Source: Tannerella sp.
Lineage (GTDB): Bacteria; Bacteroidota; Bacteroidia; Bacteroidales; Tannerellaceae
Assembly (NCBI GenBank): GCA_031275525.1
Contig: JAISOP010000083.1
Span: forward strand, 1 to 6,112
Direction of reading: 5' to 3'
Length of the DNA: 6,112 bases
Shown: positions 5,562 through 6,112 of the stretch, piece after piece
Layout: each line of letters begins with the position of its first letter
Numbering within the stretch: the stretch's first letter is position 1
The notes under the pieces: model-generated
What the model was told of the DNA's origin: nothing
What the model saw: the letters and a program-made list of their open reading frames with translations, nothing else
Databases searched by the model: none
Position numbers and translations under genes: made by a program

Positions 5562-6112
5562 TTAGAGCGACGTTTTGACCGTGCCCCTGTACTGGGCGGG
5601 ATTGGTGAGGTCTCGTGCCCAGAAGAGCGCTTCCCAGTTCCCTTTACCCGGATCGTAACCCGTTGTGGAACGTTCGTTAGGGATATTCGGGTTACGTTCG
5701 TGTTCGCTGGCCGGGATGATCAGGCGGTTGGGCAACACCCTGGTCGAGGCGGATCCCGAACGGTAACCATAATACAAATCATCGGGAATACCGGTGCGGC
5801 GCAAACTGTTGAAGGTCTCCACCGCGTTGAATATCGTGTTGTGAACCCAGAACTGTTCGTACACCAGCTTCAGTTTGTCGGAGGTCGAAACGGCGGCGTC
5901 CCATTTGGCTTTGGCATAGTCCAGGATATGGGCATCCGTCCAGTCTGCCGACCATTGCGTGCCCTCGCCTGCCACCAGCGGGCTGCGGTTCGGAATATCC
6001 TCCTTGGCGCAGTCGGACACGGCGTTCACCGTGGCATACATCTTGACCGATTCCAGCACGGCCTCCTTAAACGCTGTTTCCGCGTCGCCGGAAGCGATCC
6101 CGCGCAGCACGG
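5562..6112 (-). CDS. SusD/RagB-family outer-membrane lipoprotein, C-terminal part, cut by window edge
   Basis: About 182 residues of the C-terminus are visible; the frame stays open to the window edge, so the lipoprotein signal and N-terminal TPR-like region lie outside. The visible part has features of the SusD-like family: an alpha-helical stretch ending in YEQFWVHNTIFNAVETFNSLRRTGIPDD (about 84-111 of the visible part), then a Pro/Arg-rich segment LPNRLIIPASEHERNPNIP (126-144) like the typical SusD substrate-binding C-terminal region, and a final LFWARD. Such proteins are surface lipoproteins that cap a SusC/RagA TonB-dependent transporter and bind glycans or peptides. A susC-like gene would be expected upstream, beyond 6112. 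The substrate cannot be read from this fragment. The apparent GTG start at 6110 is an internal valine. The gene ends with TAA at 5564-5562, followed by a strong terminator, so it is the last gene of its operon. Confidence 0.88.
   Translation of the reverse strand, partial: VLRGIASGDAETAFKEAVLESVKMYATVNAVSDCAKEDIPNRSPLVAGEGTQWSADWTDAHILDYAKAKWDAAVSTSDKLKLVYEQFWVHNTIFNAVETFNSLRRTGIPDDLYYGYRSGSASTRVLPNRLIIPASEHERNPNIPNERSTTGYDPGKGNWEALFWARDLTNPAQYRGTVKTSL

Noticed and set aside
5357..5578. 73-codon plus-strand open frame starting with repeated Met-Ile-Tyr
   Set aside because: It is a translation of the 9-base inverted repeat and the terminator; the periodic peptide reflects the DNA repeat.
6108..6110. 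GTG as start of the susD-like gene
   Set aside because: The visible protein corresponds only to the C-terminal part of a SusD-family protein and lacks a lipoprotein signal; the frame continues past the window edge.

Overview
The window looks like a stretch of a Bacteroidales chromosome, possibly of the Parabacteroides/Tannerella/Porphyromonas type. Four things support this: a SusD/RagB-family lipoprotein, a Bacteroidetes-specific DUF4271 membrane protein directly upstream of a HemD-like gene, start codons without clear Shine-Dalgarno sequences, and promoter boxes of the Bacteroidetes TTTG / TAnnTTTG type. The genus is a guess. All five genes I can support lie on the minus strand; the long plus-strand frames are antisense shadows.

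Read in the direction of transcription (right to left): (1) 6112-5562 is the C-terminal part of a SusD-like outer-membrane lipoprotein, followed by a strong hairpin terminator at 5482-5520. (2) About 700 bases without a gene (roughly 4840-5480) are filled with repeats. They hold a 133-base inverted repeat built from 9-base units, a 231-base array of ten 23-base units each with a GC-rich palindromic core, and a diverged 52-59 base direct repeat on both sides of that array. (3) leuS (leucyl-tRNA synthetase, start near 4786) has a TACCTTTG box 32 bases upstream and is followed after only 6 bases by a YitT-family membrane protein gene, so the two are probably co-transcribed. (4) A second Bacteroidetes-type promoter sits across the 3' end of the YitT gene and probably drives the DUF4271 gene and hemD, which overlap by 10 bases; hemD runs off the left edge.

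The most interesting signals are: (a) a roughly 144-base palindromic, REP/MITE-like element inserted in frame into leuS at the entrance of the editing domain, adding about 49 residues and encoding the same Leu-Ser-Pro-Gly-Pro-Ser-Pro-Gln peptide on both strands; (b) the 23-base array, in which the central dinucleotide of the palindromic core is AC or GT with no intermediate forms, as if cores had been inverted in place; (c) the long inverted repeat of 9-base units next to the SusD terminator.

By eye, the left 950 bases (DUF4271/hemD) are clearly more AT-rich than YitT and leuS. I see no RNA gene, CRISPR array, transposase or phage gene.
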